Shown here piece after piece: positions 1 through 8,556 of a stretch of DNA of 64,000 nucleotides. Under the pieces are notes generated by a model, which searched no databases, had not been told where the DNA came from, and saw only the letters and a list, made by a program, of their open reading frames with translations. This DNA is from SOIL31 sp964636815 (GTDB lineage Bacteria > Babelota > Babeliae > Babelales > Vermiphilaceae): contig CAZWTF010000003.1 in NCBI GenBank assembly GCA_964636815.1, forward strand, positions 62,001 through 126,000, given 5' to 3'. Each line of letters opens with the position of its first letter. Within the stretch, counting starts at the first letter, position 1. Position numbers and translations under genes: made by a program.

Positions 1-1590
1 GAACTTACGGACAGAGTGTTTAAAAAAGGTTGGCGTGGGGCTATCTATTTGCCATAAGGCTTGATTTTGGATGTCTAATTTTACGACAGGTTTTTGACTG
101 GCTACATCCCAGATGATGGTGTTTTGTTGTTTGTCTGTGGAGATTATATGTTTGTTGTCAGGCGTAAAATGTGCTCGCATAACTGGATGTAAATGGGCTG
201 ACCAAGGACCTTCATATGAAAGGCTGGTTATTTTTTTAAAACTTTTAGCATCCCATAAAATCAGATTGTTTGGATAGTTATCATCTGATCCTGAAATTAT
301 ATAGTTTCCGTCAGGGCTGAATTGAACGGTATTAATATGAGCGGTGTGGCCTTGCAAAGGGGGTAAATCAACCCAATCTGTGTTGTCTTTATGTGATTTA
401 ATATTAATTATGCCAGGATTGTTGATGCTGTTAAAAAGACAATACTCATCGTTTGGGCTGAACCTTATACTGTCGCTATGGTGTACGTCGAAAGCTTTTT
501 TTGCAGAAATATAATCATATGCAATGTAATAGGATCGATTGGGCGTATACGCTATAACATAGATGTCGGTAGAGCTGAAGTTGAGATTGGTAATAGTATT
601 AGCAACAGGCCGTTCTTTTTCTGCATTAAGATCTAATATTGAGCTTGCATTAATGTTGTATCGATCGCTTAATAAGATATATTGGCCATTAGGGCTTATT
701 TTTATGAGAGGTGCACGATCAATAGGTTCAATGTTGTTTTCTGATGCAAATGATAGAATTCGATTTCCGAGACATTTTAAAAAATAATCAACAATTGGAA
801 TAAGAATAGTAAATTCAATTCTTGTTTGCGTTTCTTGTGGTAGTATTGCAGATGCTAGTGCAGCAGATAAAGCATTTGCTTCAAGATAGGCTGCAGTGTT
901 GATTAATGTTCTAGAATCATTTTGTTTTTTTTCATCTGTTGATAAAAACTGCAGATGAGCTAACATATGCTCTTTCTCTGGTTTTTTTGAAACATTGAGG
1001 GCATCTTTTATAAGATTTAGGGCTTTGCTTGAAGTATTAATGGTTCTCTCTGTGATGAATGTTTCAAGGTAAGCTTTGGCGTTGATCAGTGTTGTATAGT
1101 CCGTTTGATCTTTTTGTGTTAATAAAAATTGAATATGCGCTAATACATCTTCTGGTTTTTGTGAATTTTTTAGTAAGTCTTTTATAAAGTTAAGTGTCTT
1201 GCGAGTATCGATACCTGCTGTATTAATCTCTAGAGTAATGTTTCGATTAAGAGTTTCGTTGTTATGGAGATTTTTCATTAACTTTGATGCATCAATCGGG
1301 TTTTGTTTGCTATTTGTTCCTTTTTGATTGAGCAACATCATTTGTAATACTTTTACTTGATCAATTTGCCACTCTGGCATAGCAATGAGTTTTTTATCAG
1401 ATGTTTTTATCCATATGTTTTTCATTTTTTGAACGCGAGGAGAATTATCTTTTGTAGCAGAAGATATTGCCTTAGAATGCTTGAACTCTTCTTTGGCTCT
1501 TTTCATTCCATATGTTGATCCAGTGATGGTACATACCATTACAGCGTAGAAAAAATGCTTGTAAAAGCGGTTATTTGTTATGTTCTTCAT
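1..1590 (-). CDS. Secreted WD40-repeat protein (3' end beyond window)
   Basis: The reading frame is open from an ATG at 1590 to the first base of the window (530 codons), so the C-terminus is missing. The start has a good ribosome site (AGGGGTG). A hydrophobic stretch near the N-terminus (about residues 8-24) looks like a signal peptide. Residues about 60-280 are helical and contain two copies of a related segment (DYTTLINAKAYLE and DSRTLINTAAYLE). From about residue 300 come WD40-like blades, for example FSPNDEYCLF, FSPDGNYIISGSDD and ILWDAKSF. WD40 propellers bind proteins; in host-dependent bacteria such secreted repeat proteins are often suspected of acting on the host. No enzymatic domain is visible. 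The WD40 assignment is firm, the role is inferred. Confidence 0.85.
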   Translation of the reverse strand, partial: MKNITNNRFYKHFFYAVMVCTITGSTYGMKRAKEEFKHSKAISSATKDNSPRVQKMKNIWIKTSDKKLIAMPEWQIDQVKVLQMMLLNQKGTNSKQNPIDASKLMKNLHNNETLNRNITLEINTAGIDTRKTLNFIKDLLKNSQKPEDVLAHIQFLLTQKDQTDYTTLINAKAYLETFITERTINTSSKALNLIKDALNVSKKPEKEHMLAHLQFLSTDEKKQNDSRTLINTAAYLEANALSAALASAILPQETQTRIEFTILIPIVDYFLKCLGNRILSFASENNIEPIDRAPLIKISPNGQYILLSDRYNINASSILDLNAEKERPVANTITNLNFSSTDIYVIAYTPNRSYYIAYDYISAKKAFDVHHSDSIRFSPNDEYCLFNSINNPGIINIKSHKDNTDWVDLPPLQGHTAHINTVQFSPDGNYIISGSDDNYPNNLILWDAKSFKKITSLSYEGPWSAHLHPVMRAHFTPDNKHIISTDKQQNTIIWDVASQKPVVKLDIQNQALWQIDSPTPTFFKHSVRKF

Positions 1591-1682
1591 AACACCCCTA
1601 TATTTTTATATTGCACAATAAATATTTAATTCTTATATTAAAATAATTTCAGACGTAAAATAAACAAAAAGATGAGTTTTGA

Positions 1683-2438
1683 TTAAAGAAGGGTAAAAAC
1701 GTCTTTTGTTTGCAGATATACATTGCGCCAAAAGATTGTTGTACTACCAGGCATTGGTGGGCGTAATTGTGCTCGTTGCAGTTTTATAATGAGAGAAAAG
1801 ATGTGAGGACTGTTTTCTGTATTTTTTTGGTACACAGTTAACCAATAACATATAATTTGATCAAGTAACTCTATACTTTCCCGTTCATTAATGTTTGCTG
1901 TATCGATAATTTTGGCAAATTCACTGTTGGTTGGTTGTTTTGTGGTAAAGGTTTCAAACAGCGGATGAGTGTTGATAGATGTTGTTAGTGCTTCTAATGT
2001 GTGAACAATACAGCGTGAAATAATGGTTGGCAATATTTGCTCTGTACGTTCGGCAAGCAAGATAAAGTGATATCCGTGGGGAGGTTCTTCCATCGGTTTT
2101 AATAATTTATTTGCGCATGCGGGTGTTAAGAAATCAGCTTTCTGAATAATAAAAAAGAAGTGTTCATGTGGTTGCAGTTGGAATGAGAGCGTTGAAAACA
2201 CATCTTCAAACTGATCAATGGTGTAATTTTTTTCTGGATGAAGCCACATCAATGCATGATGTTGTTTGTTTCTGATTTGCATACACGTTGCGCACGTATG
2301 ACAACCATTGTTTTTACAGAGCATCTGTTGTAACAGTTTTTCTACTGTTGCAACGGTTTGATTATGACGACCGATATAAAGTTGTGCGGGAGCTAAAGAT
2401 AGTTCTTTGTATGTATCCATTGTATTATCGCGTTGCAT
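1683..2438 (-). CDS. holB: DNA polymerase III delta-prime subunit-like protein
   Basis: A clamp-loader AAA+-type protein of 251 residues, which in the family helps load the sliding clamp during replication. Visible features are a four-cysteine zinc module (C41, C46, C49, C52), the segment KLLKPMEEPP, and the sensor-like SRC motif at 141-143. Delta-prime proteins are usually above 300 residues, so this one is short, mostly at the C-terminus. The start lies inside the upstream tmk gene: ATG 2438 overlaps it by 46 bases, and an in-frame ATG at 2420 by 28. Neither has a clear ribosome site, so translation is probably coupled to tmk. The tmk-holB order is common in bacteria and supports the call. 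Confidence 0.85.
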   Translation of the reverse strand: MQRDNTMDTYKELSLAPAQLYIGRHNQTVATVEKLLQQMLCKNNGCHTCATCMQIRNKQHHALMWLHPEKNYTIDQFEDVFSTLSFQLQPHEHFFFIIQKADFLTPACANKLLKPMEEPPHGYHFILLAERTEQILPTIISRCIVHTLEALTTSINTHPLFETFTTKQPTNSEFAKIIDTANINERESIELLDQIICYWLTVYQKNTENSPHIFSLIIKLQRAQLRPPMPGSTTIFWRNVYLQTKDVFTLL

Positions 2439-3031
2439 GTTTGTGTTGTAAGATTTTCTGATGATTTCATTCCATTTACTACTATAACATCACTACGATT
2501 TTTATAAAGCTCCTCAAATCCTTCTGCAACTTTGTGTAAAAAGTTTTCACGTTTTTCATATGCAGATAAAGCACCACGCTTTTTTGCACGTTCAAGTGCA
2601 ACTTCAACAGGAACATGAACAAAAATAGTGATATCAGGAGTAATTGAACTCATTGTCCATCTGTTAATAGTGCGTAATGTTTCTAGATCAAGGCCGTTAC
2701 CATACCCTTGGTATGCAAGTGATGAATCTGACATGCGATCAGAAAGGATTATTTTTTTTTGTTCAAGTGCAGGGATAATAAGTTCGGCAAAATGCTGTGC
2801 ACGGTCGGCAGCAAAAAGGAGATACTCTGCTTTTGAGCAAAATGAAATATTTTGGGCTTGTATGATCTTGCGAATCTCTTTACCTATATCAGAGGCACCA
2901 GGCTCTTTTGTGAGTGTTGTATCAAATCCTTGTTCGCTTAAGGCTGTGAATAAGTTTTGAGCGAGAGTTGATTTCCCTGATCCGTCAATTCCTTCGAGAG
3001 CGATTAAAATGCCTTTGTGTAGGTGTGGCAT
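2393..3031 (-). CDS. tmk: Thymidylate kinase
   Basis: Phosphorylates dTMP to dTDP with ATP in the cytoplasm. The P-loop GIDGSGKST is at residues 14-22, followed by the dTMP-site region TKEPG and the DR motif in DRMSDSSLAYQG. The length of 212 residues is normal for the family. The ATG at 3031 has a ribosome site (AAGGA) about 8 bases upstream. The gene is first in a two-gene operon with holB, and diverges from the ferredoxin gene at 3107. Confidence 0.95.
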   Translation of the reverse strand: MPHLHKGILIALEGIDGSGKSTLAQNLFTALSEQGFDTTLTKEPGASDIGKEIRKIIQAQNISFCSKAEYLLFAADRAQHFAELIIPALEQKKIILSDRMSDSSLAYQGYGNGLDLETLRTINRWTMSSITPDITIFVHVPVEVALERAKKRGALSAYEKRENFLHKVAEGFEELYKNRSDVIVVNGMKSSENLTTQTCNAIIQWIHTKNYL

Positions 3032-3106
3032 TACTTTTTCCTTAAAATAAGCTAGGATAAATATGATAATAAGCAGTTTAATTATAACAATATTTTTGGG
3101 TTGTGT

Positions 3107-3292
3107 ATGAAAAATGTCAAAGTAGAACCTGGATGTATTAGTTGTGGTTCATGTCAATTTATAGTTCCTGAAGTATTTGAAGTCACCGATACTTCTCATG
3201 TTAAATATCCGGTTGATTTTAAAAAGTTTGAAGCTTTGATTAGAGAGGCAGCAGCTAAATGTCCTGTACAGGTTATAAAAATAGAAGAGTAA
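3107..3292 (+). CDS. Small [4Fe-4S]-type ferredoxin
   Basis: A 61-residue electron carrier. C10, C13 and C16 form a CxxCxxC motif, and C52 lies in a CP motif near the C-terminus. This is the pattern of single-cluster bacterial ferredoxins of the Bacillus type. I start at the ATG at 3107; a TTG two codons upstream (3101) is less likely. Only three bases separate it from the acyl-CoA synthetase downstream, so the two are probably co-transcribed, though no electron-transfer partner is encoded nearby. Confidence 0.88.
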   Translation: MKNVKVEPGCISCGSCQFIVPEVFEVTDTSHVKYPVDFKKFEALIREAAAKCPVQVIKIEE

Positions 3293-3295
3293 AAA

Positions 3296-4861
3296 ATGGT
3301 ACTGAAAAATCAGTTAATTCGAGAAAAAGAACAGCATGTATTTGATGAGTTGTATCAAACGGTGGTTAAAGATGGCAAACTCATGTTTGCAGGGAGACTA
3401 TTGCAACGAGCAGTTCAGCAACATGGTGATACGGTAGCACTTATTTATCAAGACAAACATATAACATATAAAAAGCTATATGCACTCGCTGCAGCCTTGA
3501 GCGTAAAAATCATTGAAAAGTATGGTCTAAAATCGCGTGATAGAGCGATTATCTGTTTTGAAAATTCCCCTGAATTTTATGTGGGGTATTTTGCATTATG
3601 GCAGGCAGGGTTGATTGTTGCTCCGGTGAATACTTTTTTAAAAGAAAAAGAGCTTGGGTATATTATTGCTGATGCGCAACCTGCAATTATTATGACATCA
3701 TCTGATCGTATTGAACTGTTCCAAAAAACTGAAGTTGCCCTACCTCCTATTGTTACAGAAAAAGACATTGATGATGTGGATGAATCAGCAGAAGTTAAAG
3801 ATACGATTGTTGATTTGGATCCAGAAGAGTTAGCAGCACTATTGTACACATCTGGCACAACGGGTACACCTAAAGGTGTGATGTTGAGTTCAAAAAATAT
3901 TATGACCAATGTGTTACAAATTGCTTCTTTACTGGAAAAGCCATCAGATGAACGTATTTTAGGAGTGTTACCTCTATTTCATAGCTTTGCTCAGAACACC
4001 TGCGTGTGGTCGAGCATTTTTTATGGTATTACCATTATTCTTGTTCCTAAAATTGAGCGCCGTCATATTCTTGAAGCATTACAACATAAGCCAACAGTGT
4101 TTTTGGGTGTTCCAGCATTGTATGGTTTGCTTTGTTTAATGAAGACAGCTCCACTTGATTCTGTCCGTATTTTTGTATGTGGTGGAGATGCATTACCAGA
4201 TAAAATTAGATCAGCATTTGCTTTGATATATCGCAGAAAATTGGTCAACGGATATGGTCTTACTGAAACAACCCCTGTCCTTGCAGCCAATCTTCAGGAT
4301 GACACTGTTCCTGCGGGAAATGTGGGAAGGCCTTTAGTTGGTGTTGATTGTGAAATTCGTGATGAGCACGGTGCTGATATGGCCCAAGGTAAGATAGGTG
4401 TGATCTGGGTAAAGGGTGATAATATCATGCTTGGTTATTACAAAGCACAAGAAGCAACTGAAAAGGTATTGCAAGACGGTTGGTTTAATACTGGTGATCT
4501 TGGGTATCTTGATGATAAAGGCAGAATTGTTATTACGGGACGCGAAAAAGATCTGATTATTAACAAAGGTGTTAATATTTATCCGCAAGAAATTGAAAAT
4601 GTTATTTTATTGTATCCTAATGCCATTCGTGCAGCAGTTATTGGTGTGCGCGATGGTGATGAAGAAGTACCGGTTGCATTTGTGCAAATCCGTTCTGCTG
4701 AAGAAAACTGTGAACGTAATTTGAAAAAACTATGTATGCAGCATCTGGCAACGTATAAAGTTCCACGACAGTTTTATTGTGATACAAAGGATCTTCCTGC
4801 AACCGCAACGGGTAAAGTTGATAAAAAAGTTTTACGGGCGAGCCTTGCGGAAAAAGTTTGA
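3296..4861 (+). CDS. Long-chain acyl-CoA synthetase (AMP-forming)
   Basis: An adenylate-forming enzyme of 521 residues, expected to activate a fatty acid with ATP and CoA. The P-loop YTSGTTGTPKG is at 184-194, GYGLTETT at 319-326, and the adenylate-binding NTGDLGYLDD at 398-407. The hinge region GREKDLIINKG follows, with the catalytic-lysine motif ATGKVDKK near the C-terminus. All core motifs are intact. The closest resemblance is to FadD-like long-chain ligases, but the acyl substrate cannot be read from sequence. It follows the ferredoxin gene by 3 bases. In a reduced genome it may serve use of host-derived fatty acids (inference); a plsC gene lies at 48 kb. Confidence 0.9.
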   Translation: MVLKNQLIREKEQHVFDELYQTVVKDGKLMFAGRLLQRAVQQHGDTVALIYQDKHITYKKLYALAAALSVKIIEKYGLKSRDRAIICFENSPEFYVGYFALWQAGLIVAPVNTFLKEKELGYIIADAQPAIIMTSSDRIELFQKTEVALPPIVTEKDIDDVDESAEVKDTIVDLDPEELAALLYTSGTTGTPKGVMLSSKNIMTNVLQIASLLEKPSDERILGVLPLFHSFAQNTCVWSSIFYGITIILVPKIERRHILEALQHKPTVFLGVPALYGLLCLMKTAPLDSVRIFVCGGDALPDKIRSAFALIYRRKLVNGYGLTETTPVLAANLQDDTVPAGNVGRPLVGVDCEIRDEHGADMAQGKIGVIWVKGDNIMLGYYKAQEATEKVLQDGWFNTGDLGYLDDKGRIVITGREKDLIINKGVNIYPQEIENVILLYPNAIRAAVIGVRDGDEEVPVAFVQIRSAEENCERNLKKLCMQHLATYKVPRQFYCDTKDLPATATGKVDKKVLRASLAEKV

Positions 4862-4915
4862 TTTTCTTTATTTCCTGAAGTAGTTTGTAGCGAACATATT
4901 TTTTGATCCTCTTTT

Positions 4916-4953
4916 ATGGGGTCCCCAATAGAAGCAACGCGTATATTGGGGTA
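4916..4953 (+). repeat. Copy A of a dispersed 38-bp palindromic element
   Basis: Begins ATGGGGTCCCC and contains an 8-bp inverted repeat, CCCCAATA and TATTGGGG. It aligns without gaps to copies at 46702-46739 (minus strand, 28/38 identical) and 54670-54707 (28/38). It lies between the convergent ends of the acyl-CoA synthetase and the protease gene. Confidence 0.75.
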
Positions 4954-5008
4954 TAATAAAATAACCTCCATTTCCCTTATCTTTGACAGTTTTGTCTGAG
5001 GTAGGGGA

Positions 5009-5719
5009 TTATTTTTTGAATAGTTGTTTGATGTCATTAATGGAGACACGGGTAACAAATAAGAGAAATAGCGCAAGAAAGACTGTTGAGACAAGCCATA
5101 ATATTGTTGGAGCAATTGTTGTACCGGTTATTGTTTCGAGGGTTATGATAAAAGCTTTTCCGCCATCAAAAAAAGGTAGCGGTAATATATTTAAAAGTCC
5201 TATATTTAAGCTCAATATCGCTAAAACAAACCAAAAAAGATGAGAATCAATGGTAAGACTTTTGCCGATAAGATTGATAATGCCGATTGGCCCAATTACT
5301 CTGTTTTCTTGTTGAAGCTCGTGGCTTTGGTCTTTTGTGATGGTATTAGAGAGAGTTTGTTTAAGCGTAGAGTGGTTACGGATGCTGAAATAGAGTAAAA
5401 CGGCATATGCAAAGATAAAGTTAAAGAGTACGCCGGCAAAGATAATGAGCATTTTTGCAAAGTAAGGTAAGTTTGCCAGTATTGCTTCATTTATTTCAAC
5501 ATAGCCTCCAAATGGTAACATGCTTATCTGAAAGGTTGTTTGACCGATAGAATAAGCAAATAAAGCTGGTCCAAAACCAATAGAAAAGATGGGCGTTGGC
5601 ACACCAAAGAGGTGCGCAAAAAGAAAGTGTCCCATTTCATGAATAAGAATAATAAGACTGATTCCAGCTAATCCACCAAAAATATTTTTTATCGTATTGC
5701 AGCGATTTGTTGTATTCAT
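5009..5719 (-). CDS. RseP-like site-2 membrane metalloprotease (M50), lacking a PDZ domain
   Basis: An integral membrane zinc protease of 236 residues. HEMGH (residues 27-31) is the zinc-binding HExxH motif in the first membrane segment. The C-terminal membrane segment has NILPLPFFDGGKAF, the family's NxxPxxxxDGG motif that supplies the third zinc ligand. LPFFDGG and MLPFGGYVEI fit the RseP/SpoIVFB superfamily. Typical RseP is about 450 residues with one or two PDZ domains; here the space between the two motifs is short and I see no PDZ domain. I chose the ATG at 5719, which has a ribosome site (AGGATAGGG), over a TTG at 5782. Its substrate is unknown; regulated intramembrane proteolysis is the family role. 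Confidence 0.87.
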   Translation of the reverse strand: MNTTNRCNTIKNIFGGLAGISLIILIHEMGHFLFAHLFGVPTPIFSIGFGPALFAYSIGQTTFQISMLPFGGYVEINEAILANLPYFAKMLIIFAGVLFNFIFAYAVLLYFSIRNHSTLKQTLSNTITKDQSHELQQENRVIGPIGIINLIGKSLTIDSHLFWFVLAILSLNIGLLNILPLPFFDGGKAFIITLETITGTTIAPTILWLVSTVFLALFLLFVTRVSINDIKQLFKK

Positions 5720-5855
5720 AGCTAACCCTATCCTTTCAATTTGAGTATATAAAACCATTATGGCAAAAAGCAATATTGCCAAAAATCTTGTTTGGTCTGC
5801 TCGGGTTGTACTATATTGAAGTTAGAGATACCTGGGATGTAAGACAGGGGGATAT

Positions 5856-6806
5856 ATGGAAGGTAAGATTAGTAAAATTTGTTTTATTATAGCACTTGTA
5901 TTAGGGCATAATGCCTTTGGATATATCTATCAACTTACAGCTGATAGCAAAATAATAAATCCTCAAACGCAACAACGGCAACTTGTTGTTTGTTTGGGGG
6001 ATTATCATTTGAAAACTCATCCTGCTAATAAAGATCAGCGCCTGTACATTGAATCTCTTTTAAAAAGATCTGTCGGTAAAAAAGTTAAATTTATTGTTGA
6101 AGATTTAAGCTCGGTCAATAATGATGGACGTATGATTTGTTGTAATTTTGGTATTAACTGCGCAGAAGGTGTGTTGGGGCAGTTGGCAAACAAAGCACGA
6201 GCGTTAACTGTTGCGGTTGATAATGTTGAGTATCGGTATTGTCGGGTAGCGGGGATTGGGCCATTGTTGAATAATTTGAGAGCAAATCCGCAATCTTTCC
6301 GTTCAAGCGCAACCATTTTTGTGACATCGCTTTATAAAGAAATTATTGATGAGATTGAAAAAATAAAAAAATATAATGATGGAAAGTTGTTAAACAACTT
6401 GTATAAGCAGGCAGTTAATGGAGTGCATACCGCGTTGTTAAAAATGGATTTTACAAAAAAAAGAACCGTGGCAGAGTACTGTACGCAATTACAACGTAAA
6501 TCCTATCGGCAGGAATTGGAAAATATCTGTATTTTTGATAGCGCATTGATTGATATGAATATTATGCATGCAATCGTTACTTCTCCTGATGTCCCACTCA
6601 TTTTTGTACTTGCTGGAGGTTCTCATGCTGAACAGGTTAGTTCTATGTTGAAAAAAATGGGATATGAATCGTTGTTAAAAACATCGGTTGCTACCAAGCC
6701 GATGGTCACAAAAGCCTTGAATTCTGACAATGCTAGTGCACTAGCAAAATCCCATCCAGATCCCATTGATATGGCAATTGTTGAGAGGTTGATAGAAAAA
6801 ATATAG
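5856..6806 (+). CDS. Secreted protein, possibly TraB/GumN/ChaN-like
   Basis: A protein of 316 residues with a signal peptide (cleavage near HNAFG-Y, residue 22). It is not closely recognised. Near the start of the mature protein it has VVCLGDYH, and near the C-terminus VLAGGSHAEQVSSMLKKMGY. This pair resembles the N-terminal G-E/D-x-H and C-terminal GxxH...L...GY motifs of the TraB/GumN/ChaN (EreA-like) fold, where the conserved residues bind metal. The match is by eye only. The gene has a G-rich ribosome site and ends 2 bases from the convergent gene at 6809. Confidence 0.55.
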   Translation: MEGKISKICFIIALVLGHNAFGYIYQLTADSKIINPQTQQRQLVVCLGDYHLKTHPANKDQRLYIESLLKRSVGKKVKFIVEDLSSVNNDGRMICCNFGINCAEGVLGQLANKARALTVAVDNVEYRYCRVAGIGPLLNNLRANPQSFRSSATIFVTSLYKEIIDEIEKIKKYNDGKLLNNLYKQAVNGVHTALLKMDFTKKRTVAEYCTQLQRKSYRQELENICIFDSALIDMNIMHAIVTSPDVPLIFVLAGGSHAEQVSSMLKKMGYESLLKTSVATKPMVTKALNSDNASALAKSHPDPIDMAIVERLIEKI

Positions 6807-6808
6807 AG

Positions 6809-7486
6809 TTACTTATTTTTGTTTTTAATTACAAGATAAATTAAAGCACTTGTTACTGCGGCAAAGAAGCACCAAGTTGATCCAATTGTTGTGTAATACC
6901 ACATATAAGATATTGCAAAAGCAGCCATAATAACAATGCCAGCTACCCATATATGTTTAATGCTAGAAATAAAAAATGGCGCCATTACCGCGATGCAATA
7001 CGATAAAGATGTTATCCATACAACTGCTTGTCGTAACCATGTATGCGTGATGCCAAACGGGTATTGATTAACAACAGGGTAATCAAGGTGATGATTAATA
7101 ACTTGCGCACCAGTTGTTTGTAGAATCCAACTGAAAAAGAGTAAAATGGCGCTGAAACAACCAATGTATGCGGTAATGAGAAGTAGTTTTTTACGTCGAT
7201 GATTTTTTTCAGGAACATATAGCGAAAACGGTACCCAGATTGGCCAAAAAAGCCCGGCAAAACAAATAAAACCGTATGTAGCAATAATATGAAGCAGGCT
7301 TGTTGTATCACCACTATTGAGCGTTAGCCACACAATGCCTTCGCAACTTTGTTGTACGGCGAAAAAGAGTGGAGAGCTTGCAAGTGGTAGTAATTGACGA
7401 TTTTTTCGTGCAGCATGAATAGATAAAAGACCGATAATTGATAGCCCAGCGGCGGTTGTAAAACTTGCACCAGCAGAAAAACACAT
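6809..7486 (-). CDS. Multi-pass membrane protein, DUF6629-like
   Basis: A 225-residue protein with about seven hydrophobic segments. The N-terminal MCFSAGASF and the following FFAVQQSCEGIVWL recall the DUF6629 family of unknown function, which begins MCFSA. It has no known activity. It is encoded just downstream of the cysK-like gene in the same direction (26-base gap) and could share its transcript. Confidence 0.6.
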   Translation of the reverse strand: MCFSAGASFTTAAGLSIIGLLSIHAARKNRQLLPLASSPLFFAVQQSCEGIVWLTLNSGDTTSLLHIIATYGFICFAGLFWPIWVPFSLYVPEKNHRRKKLLLITAYIGCFSAILLFFSWILQTTGAQVINHHLDYPVVNQYPFGITHTWLRQAVVWITSLSYCIAVMAPFFISSIKHIWVAGIVIMAAFAISYMWYYTTIGSTWCFFAAVTSALIYLVIKNKNK

Positions 7487-7512
7487 ACTACTTCCTTTTT
7501 TTAAGATATTTT

Positions 7513-8502
7513 TTAAATATGTTCTTCGGTTGTCTTATAAGGTGAATTTCTGTTTAAAATAACTGAAGATGGAGTTATATCCGTTGTTTGAAATACATTT
7601 TTACTCAAATAAGATCTTCCTGAATCACCAAAAATCATGACAGCAACGTCATTTTCTTTAAGATTGGGTAGATAATGATGCACGCCCCAAGCAACTGCTC
7701 CACTTGTTAGTCCTGGTAAAAACCCATGTTTTTTTGCTAATGTATTGAGCATTTCAAATGCATCTTCATCAGATACGGGGATAATTGCATCAATAATTGT
7801 ATTGTTGTTGTAATCGATGATTTCAGAATAAAAATCTATACCCATTCCTTCAACTTTATACGGCTGAGGATTGCCGTGTGTAGAATGCATTGAGTTTTTG
7901 GCATCAAGTGCAATAACTTTGATAGCAGGATTTTGTTCTTTAAGATATTTTCCTATACCAACAATTGTTCCACCACTTCCTGCAGCTGCAAAAAAGTGTG
8001 TAATCGTTCCGTTTGTTTGTTGCCAAATTTCTGGTCCCGTGAGTGTATAATGTGCTTGCGCATTCATGGGATTAAAATATTGGTTTGGCATAAATGAATT
8101 AGGAGTCTCTTTTTGTAAGTTACAAGCCGTTGAGTGATGACTATTGGGGTCATTAATTGGTAGAGAAGGACACACAAGAACTTCAGCTCCGTATGCTTGT
8201 ATTGTTTGTAATTTTTCTTGGCTAATTTTTGGAGTTGTAGTGATGATGACTTTGTAACCTTTGGCAGCACCGATCATGGCTAAAGTAATCCCATAATTTC
8301 CTGATGAGGCATCGATGATTGTTCCGCCAGGAAGAAGTTTTCCAGTTTTTTCTGCTTGTTCAATCATATATAAAGCGGTGCGATCTTTAACGCTGCCGCC
8401 AGGATTAAGGTACTCCAGTTTGGCATATAATGTTGCAGGAGTAGCAAAAGGTAGACGTACAAGCGGAGTATTGCCGATGGCATTAAGAAGATGTTGATGC
8501 AT
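7513..8502 (-). CDS. cysK: Cysteine synthase-family PLP enzyme
   Basis: A fold-type II pyridoxal-phosphate enzyme of 329 residues. NPGGSVKDR carries the PLP lysine (K39), and AAGSGGTIVGIGKYL is the phosphate-binding glycine loop. The substrate loop reads SSGNYG (66-71) rather than TSGNTG of standard O-acetylserine sulfhydrylases. SSGN-x-G variants occur in relatives such as SbnA, so the acceptor or donor may differ from O-acetylserine and sulfide. No serine acetyltransferase is nearby. The family is certain, the exact reaction is not. Confidence 0.82.
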   Translation of the reverse strand: MHQHLLNAIGNTPLVRLPFATPATLYAKLEYLNPGGSVKDRTALYMIEQAEKTGKLLPGGTIIDASSGNYGITLAMIGAAKGYKVIITTTPKISQEKLQTIQAYGAEVLVCPSLPINDPNSHHSTACNLQKETPNSFMPNQYFNPMNAQAHYTLTGPEIWQQTNGTITHFFAAAGSGGTIVGIGKYLKEQNPAIKVIALDAKNSMHSTHGNPQPYKVEGMGIDFYSEIIDYNNNTIIDAIIPVSDEDAFEMLNTLAKKHGFLPGLTSGAVAWGVHHYLPNLKENDVAVMIFGDSGRSYLSKNVFQTTDITPSSVILNRNSPYKTTEEHI

Positions 8503-8556
8503 AATTAAAGCCTTGTATAAGAAGATTATTTTTTTTGAAAAGTCTGTAAAAAGAGA

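Noticed and set aside
4774..5115. Minus-strand ORF between the acyl-CoA synthetase and protease genes
   Set aside because: It is made of antisense gene ends plus the repeat element; its YPNIRVASIGDP segment is just the repeat read backwards.
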